Shown piece by piece: positions 58,146 through 64,000 of a DNA stretch of 64,000 nucleotides; the first letter of the stretch is position 1; each line of letters starts with the position of its first letter. Made by a program: the position numbers and the translations under genes. Source of the stretch: Alligator mississippiensis (taxonomy: Eukaryota > Chordata > Crocodylia > Alligatoridae); the NCBI RefSeq assembly GCF_030867095.1, contig NC_081826.1, positions 59,302,001 to 59,366,000 on the forward strand, in the 5' to 3' direction. The notes beneath the pieces were generated by a model. That model saw only the letters and a list, made by a program, of their open reading frames with translations, was not told where the DNA came from and searched no databases.

Positions 58146-60022
58146 CCCAAAGACCATCGTCTACATCTTTGCAAAGCAGTGTTGTACATAACCTGTATAT
58201 GTTAATTCCATTGCACATCTGTTGATCAAACTATTCTAGTATGAAACTTTTACTTGAGGCACAAAGCCCAAAGCATTGACAAATTTGGGTTTTACTATTA
58301 AAATGTTGCTGAAGTTAATGTAGAAATCAAAAGTGTGCAGAAAGTTTGTATCTGGATCATAACTGGCTTTTTACTGCTACCTCCTGCTGAGTATTAACTT
58401 AATGGAAAACAATTTATATATGTAATAACCTTTTTGGAGTTGTAATGGAAACCTTTACAGCCTCTAAATGGTCTGTCCTAGAAAGCTCTTGCTTTTGTTG
58501 TTTGTCACCAACAAATGACTTATTTGGCAGCAGGGATCCCTGCTTAACTTGTCTAGATGTAGGTCTGTCTTAACAGTTGACTCTTGGCCTTGTAAAATGT
58601 TTCACATTCTTATGACTATGAAGGAACTATAAACTGGCACCCCAGTTGTAGCATAAACAATTAGATACCTATCATGTAGGACAGTGGAGCTCAACTTTTA
58701 AAGCACCATCAGCCACCACCGTCCTCCCCATATACTGGAGGAGAGTAGTTAGTCAATGTCAGGGAAGAGAGGGAGTTGCACAGCAAAGGTATGAGTTAAA
58801 TCATCAGCAACATGGGAACAGTCTAGGCTGAAGCATTTGATTGTTGCTAGTTGACATAGTAATGGTATCCTCATAAGCAAAAAGGCCTGTTGTTTTTTCA
58901 AACAAACTCTGAAAGTGGGGTGGAGGGGACATTTAATTTCTCTGAGGTTGCCGTTTGCTGTCAGTAGCAGTTAATAAACACTTATTACATGGCTCATTGA
59001 ATCTTCTAACTAGGTGCTGCCCTTTTTTAGTGCAACTGCAGAGAAATGGCATCAGTGTACTCGCAGTTTTTCCAGATGGGTATGTGCATGCATGCTCTTT
59101 GTCCTGGAAGCTTTGTGTAGGTCATGGCCAAGAGGGCCGAACAAATCTCATTGTAATGCAGTCTGTTCTGTACTTTCCCTTGGCTACTTGGAGGTATCTG
59201 TAGACATGAAAAAAATTGCCCTTCTTCTGGCTTCATGGGCTTTCCTGAAGCAATGTAGTATCATAGCAGGGAAATTAAACTCTGAAATTGGCCTCTGTAC
59301 CATTTGCTAGTTTTCTGTGCTTTGAGATCTCTGAATGAAGATTTATTTTAAGAGCTTGTTAGATTTGGTGCATAGTGTTGGCTCCTTCTGTCACTTGCTA
59401 ACCTTCCTTTTTTTTCTGCAAGCAGTTATGACTAGGTTTCACAGGGAAAGCAGTCTTCTTAGCAGGAGGAAAAGTGGGCTACTCCATGGAAATTTTTCTG
59501 AAGTTTTGGGGCCTTGCATATTGCTTTATTACATTTGAGCCTCTAGCCTGGCATTTTTGTAGGAAGGTATTTGGTGCTGAGGGGGAATTCTGTGGGCTGT
59601 TTAAAAGCCTACTTGTTCACATTTTAATTTTCTGCGGAAAAGGTTATGCACACTAGCTTTTAGTGAACCACTGTTCTCTTTACTAGATGCCCTGATGTCT
59701 GAGCAAAGCTTCCTTTGCTTTTGCTTGGCAGTGTCCCACTTTCTAAATTAGGATTTCACTAAAAGAAAAGGCTAACAGCTTTCTTAAGATCACCCACAGC
59801 TTTTCAGCCTTTATCAGTAGGTGAGCCTTACCACTTCAGTTCTTTGATTTGTTAGAGTAGCAAAACATAAAAAGCAGAGTTAACTGAATTTCCAACAGCT
59901 CTGTGAGAGGAGGGAAAAAACAGATTTTTGAACTTTAATTCTTCTCTTGGGGAAAGTGGCCTTTGCTTATGTAGTAAAAGCAAAATCTGTAGATTAAAAA
60001 GTAGTCTTCCTTTACATTACAT

Positions 60023-60350
60023 CAGGGGTTATCAACTGGGGTACATGTACCCTGGGGGGTAGCTGGGAGGGCCCTAGGGAGTATGCGTGGGCGGGCAGGG
60101 GCTGAGCACTGCTGCCTCCCAGGAGCAGGGCCGGGGGCGAGCGATGGCAGCGGCGCCTCCTGGCTGGCTGGACACAGGTTGGGAGAGGGAAGCTTCCCAG
60201 CACCCTGCACCACTGCTTCCCAGTGTACACCAGCTCCACGTCCAGCTATGTACCATCTCCCTCCCCTCTCTCGGCTGCTGAGGGTACATTTGTTAAAAAT
60301 ATCCGGCTGCCAGGGTACACTTACTAAAAAAAAAAGGTTGAAACCCCCTG
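60023..60350. mobile_element. hAT MITE in RPL7 last intron
   Basis: The ends CAGGGGTTATCAACTGGGGTAC and AAAAGGTTGAAACCCCCTG are inverted repeats, flanked by a perfect 8-bp duplication CATTACAT (60015-60022 and 60351-60358). It is the same family as the copy at 53615 but larger (328 bp), and the perfect duplication suggests a younger insertion. Confidence 0.93.
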
Positions 60351-61216
60351 CATTACATGCATTTGCCAGGGACTTTCTAAAGGTGTGTGTAACCAAAGCT
60401 TTAACAGCGGTTCTTATCTGCTGCTTTGTCTACATTTGGAATTTTAAATTACTTCCTATAGCTGCTATATTGACTACATTCCATCTTAGTAGGGATGCTT
60501 AATATGTCAGTAAGATCTAGCTAGTTAGGAGAACCTTTATAGACATGGTGCTTAAATGCTGAGTTTTAGAACTTGTTTTGCTAGCTCTGAAAAAGCTGAG
60601 CTTAGTTGTTGCTTTGACTTAGCTTGTTACAGTTTAGTATTTGCATTTCAAAGACTGTTTACCCCGTTACAGGTGAAGTGATAGTGGTAAGGAAATGTTC
60701 TATGGTTTCTTCATACGTCTCAGTACATAGGGCACTCTATTTTGATGCTAACCTGGTGTAAGTAGCAGTAGGTGACTTTTTACTTCAGAGGTTAACACTC
60801 CTAATTCTGATTCCTATTATTTGCATGTTCCTGACAGGTTTTTTACATTAGTTCTTTAAAATGGTGATCTTTGGCCTCTTGCATGTCCACAGGCATGACA
60901 GTCTGAGCAACTAGTGTGTTGTGGATGATAAATTGTATCTCCCTGTCAGCCTAAAGAAACATGCAGTTGTGAATGCAAGCAACATGTTGCCTTGGGAGCT
61001 AGAGGTTGGGGACCTCTGTTCTATAGCTACAGAGGAATCTTCAGAAGAAATTTGGTACCTAATCTGATAAGATCATTACAACTTTGTCAGTCATAACACT
61101 CACTAAAGATTAGCATGACTGTCTGAAAAATAACTTGGAGCTATAGGACACTGACAGCATAGAAATTCAAGCCATCACACATGGTTTTTAGTTTAATGCT
61201 GTTTTTTCTTTTTCAG

Positions 61217-61285
61217 ATGCAGATGCCCAGCAGCAGACTTTCCAGCTATGGTCTGTGAATAAATTCTTCTGTACACATCAGCCTC
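61217..61285 (+). other. RPL7: Probable RPL7 terminal non-coding exon
   Basis: It starts after TTTTTCTTTTTCAG with ATGCAGATGCCCAGCAGC and contains GTCTGTGAATAAA. Cleavage about 15-25 nt after the signal would end the mRNA near 61280. The exon would hold only about 65 nt. It is inferred from splice and poly(A) signals. Confidence 0.65.
61258..61263 (+). terminator. RPL7: RPL7 poly(A) signal
   Basis: AATAAA 42 nt into the probable last exon, the most likely end signal of the RPL7 mRNA. Confidence 0.65.
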
Positions 61286-64000
61286 AGTCCTTCATTTTGA
61301 AAAACAACCAACTGTGCTAGTCATTTTAACAGATTTTAACAGTTTAACCGATGAAATTTTAAGAGTCCTTCGTCCTCCATGTGCTGTTGTGTCATGCCCC
61401 CCCCCCCCCCCCCCCCCCCCCCCAAAAAAAAGCAGCTTTTAGGAAGAATGATCAAAGTAGGGTCTCATTTAGTTAACTTACTCTTAACCACTTCTATCTT
61501 GGCAGCTTACCTGAGGGTTTCGTATTTTACCTGTGGAAACAAAGAACAGTTCGTTCTAGAGCTAATTTCTTTTTTTAAGTTCTATGAATTGATAAGATGC
61601 TTGCCATTTAATTCTTATGCCACTTTCAAACTCTTGATATCAATTTTCTGAAAAAAAAAGTTAGACTTCTGAAAGCTTTGAGCCCTAATTGTTTTAGGGG
61701 AAGAAAACAGATCAGATACTGTAAGAAGAATGAAGTTAAGCTTTTGTTCTAGCAACTGTGGAAATAACAGAAAATACTCTTGAATTTGCAATGGGGAAGA
61801 AGCATAGCAGATCAAAAAGCACAATGCCTGGGGTTCTGAATACCTGTCACTTACATGCCTGTCTAAGAGAATATGCTGCTGACATTATTTGTATTTGTTA
61901 GGACTGCATTAAACCTCATTGGGCTATTGTTCTTTAGAGGCATGAGTCAAGCAATCAAATATGTTTACTGGAGCCTAGTAACAAGTCATTTCACTACCGT
62001 TAGGCAGAAACAGTCTGCCTTGCATTCTGAAGTGGGGACCATCGATCCCTAGGCGAACAGAGGCTACAAGTCACTTGAAGAACCCACTTTAAGAAAGTAG
62101 TATACAAGTTGTGCAGTGGAAACTGTTGAAAGTTTAGCAGAGTTGCAGCTCTGACTCTAAGCTTTTCATTGTCTCCTGCAGTAACTTGTGGAGGAACCTG
62201 AATGTTCAACAATGTTCTTGCAGCCATCAATAGGGGATAAGAGTTGTTCAAAGCAGCTAGTTGCATGAAATGTTTCTGTAGTTGGCACAGCAGACTGGTT
62301 TCAAGATTTTAGGGAGTAACAGCATTGGCAGTAGGGTTTTTGTTTTGTTTTGATTTTAAGTTACCAGCTGTTCTCAGTAGTCTCTAAAGCTATTTTTAAG
62401 TGTTTTGGTTGCATTAAGTTTAGCTTTGCAAAACAAAAAAGTATCTTCAATACTAGTAATGGCTGCACCTTTTTAATAATTTAAAAGTTTATAAGGAAAA
62501 AAAAAATCAGTTTGGACAGTAGTTGCAATCTGGTAGAAGGAACATGCTGAAGCACTTTCTAAAAATTCCACAGTTGACTTGAATACATTCTTGGGTTTTG
62601 CTGACAGTAGATTCCTGGAAGTTAAGATTTTGAGTACTTTTAAAGAGCTAACAGCTGAAGTTAGTATTGTACAGTGATCTATTCTAAATTAATGGATGGT
62701 GTGAACTGGAAACATCTAATTTAAAAGGCTTGCTTATAAAATGGTAGTAAGTGATTTACCATTTTGTAAGAAGAAAGCATATTGTTACAAGTGTCAGTCA
62801 CATACTCTGTGTTACAAAGTCAGTTTTACTGTGTAAATTATAGGGGGGGGATGAGTTATGTGGGAATTAACTGATTCTACAATTAGTTGATACTTCCACC
62901 AGTGTTGTAGGCAAGTCGTACATATAAATTCTTAGTCTGTCAGAACAAGTTATTTCAAACCTTTTCACTTTGTTCTCTTAACTTAGAAGAGGAAGTCACA
63001 ATTTCTTAGATTATGCTTCTAAAAGTAAGAGTACATCTAGATGGTGGTTTTAATCAAATCATGGATCATACTCCATTTCAAGATAAGTGACTTTTCTTGG
63101 CAAGTTGATTAGCAACTTGTTTCTCCAGTTTGGCAGCAGCATAAAAGCAACATTATAGCAGTTTCCTTTTAAGTTTTACAACAGCACTAGTCAGTTAAAA
63201 TGTTTTCTTTCCTTTAAATACAATAATTCCCTTGATTTTGATGGTAATCAGGAAATGCAGTCTTTTCTTCAGTGGTTAAAGACATCTTGAGGTTGGTTCA
63301 GATCAGAAGCTGGACAAGGTGTAGCTTATTTTACAATACCAACTGATGGTCCATTGCTGAAATTCAAGAGCTTACACCATCCCTTTTTTATCTCGGGTTA
63401 TCTCTAGCTGTAGTAGCTACCAGAGATTTTGGCAACATTTCAAAAGCAGATATCTTGAATCCAAGAAATGTAAGGAGTTTCAAAGTCTTTTCTGGCAGAC
63501 ACGCCACAGCTCCTTTCCAAGCTTCCCCTACTCTGGTAGGACTCTACATGATCACAGGCTTGTTAAGGAACATATTTGTCCCTCTTTCCTCCCTATCCCC
63601 CTAGTAAGAGAGATTTTTTTTGGTTAAAATCTAATTTTGTGTTAAATATTGAAAAGGTTTTCAGTTGCCTCTACTCTTTAAGCATATGAATTGCATAGGA
63701 GTGCTGTAACTGAGAAGCGTAAATGGGAGATTTATAATCTCTTAGACTTGCTAAAGTCCAATTGTGAGACCTCGTGCAAAAGGCAAAATAGATAACAAAG
63801 CATTCATACAGGAAACAAGCTGCTGTGGAATTCATTCATATGAAAGTGTCCCTTCATAATCTCAATTTCACAGTTGCTTCTTGTACAACTAATATCTAGT
63901 TTACAAGCCAAGAAAATAGATTCCTGGTTCTCCTGTTGCTGAGGTCTTGCCAGGTCTGCAAACCACTGTGTCATTTTATCCATCTGTTAAACTGATAACA
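61286..64000. other. Intergenic DNA downstream of RPL7
   Basis: AT-rich sequence with no recognisable exon on either strand and no clear transposon. It contains a long C-run at 61397-61423 and a G-run near 62844. The next gene lies outside the window. Confidence 0.6.
61397..61423. repeat. Poly-C run (27 C) followed by A-run
   Basis: Twenty-seven consecutive C then eight A, about 120 bp past the probable RPL7 cleavage site. The exact length in an assembly is unreliable. Confidence 0.9.

Larger units (their letters stand above)
58066..61216 (+). other. RPL7: Probable RPL7 3' UTR intron
   Basis: The donor GTAAGA lies one base after the stop codon, and the acceptor TTTTTCTTTTTCAG at 61216 precedes a short block with a poly(A) signal. 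Human RPL7 also has seven exons. Besides the hAT element at 60023 and a possible hAT start at about 58682 (CAGTGGAGCTCAAC), nothing else was recognised in it. Confidence 0.65.

Overview
The window is vertebrate nuclear DNA, most likely from a crocodilian; a turtle is less likely. The evidence is two intron-bearing genes with amniote protein sequence, CR1 LINE fragments, a MIR-type SINE, and many short hAT- and Tigger-like non-autonomous DNA transposons. There is no bacterial, viral or CRISPR content. The species call is inference from repeat style.

Two genes are fully readable and diverge from each other. RDH10 (retinol dehydrogenase 10, 340 aa) is on the minus strand. Its coding exons lie at 47877-47595, 47317-47079, 23885-23787, 22033-21888, 21128-20997 and 19158-19035, and intron 2 is 23.2 kb. 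RPL7 (ribosomal protein L7/uL30, 246 aa) is on the plus strand. Its coding exons lie at 50443-50456, 51870-51972, 52678-52844, 54613-54750, 55433-55542 and 57856-58064, with a likely seventh, non-coding exon from 61217. All junctions are GT-AG and the frames close. The same head-to-head RDH10/RPL7 order is known on human chromosome 8, so this is conserved synteny.

Layout: 1 to about 17.7 kb is the RDH10 3' flank, with no recognisable gene but several transposon fossils. About 17.7-19.0 kb is the RDH10 3' UTR. 19.0-47.9 kb is RDH10. 47.4-48.8 kb is a CpG island holding the RDH10 promoter (TATA, CCAAT and GC boxes in imperfect repeats) and a pair of ZNF143/THAP11-type motifs. 48.9-49.9 kb holds the broken ends of two copies of one LINE family. 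50.24-50.76 kb is the RPL7 CpG-island promoter (NRF-1 site, 5'-TOP start). 50.4-61.3 kb is RPL7. 61.3-64 kb shows nothing recognisable.

RDH10 makes retinaldehyde for retinoic acid synthesis and RPL7 is housekeeping, so the pair shares location rather than pathway. I did not find an undescribed gene system. The points most worth a second look are the regulatory segment between the promoters, a perfect 24-bp hairpin in RPL7 intron 2, an intron just after the RPL7 stop codon, and a dense series of hAT miniature elements in RPL7 introns.
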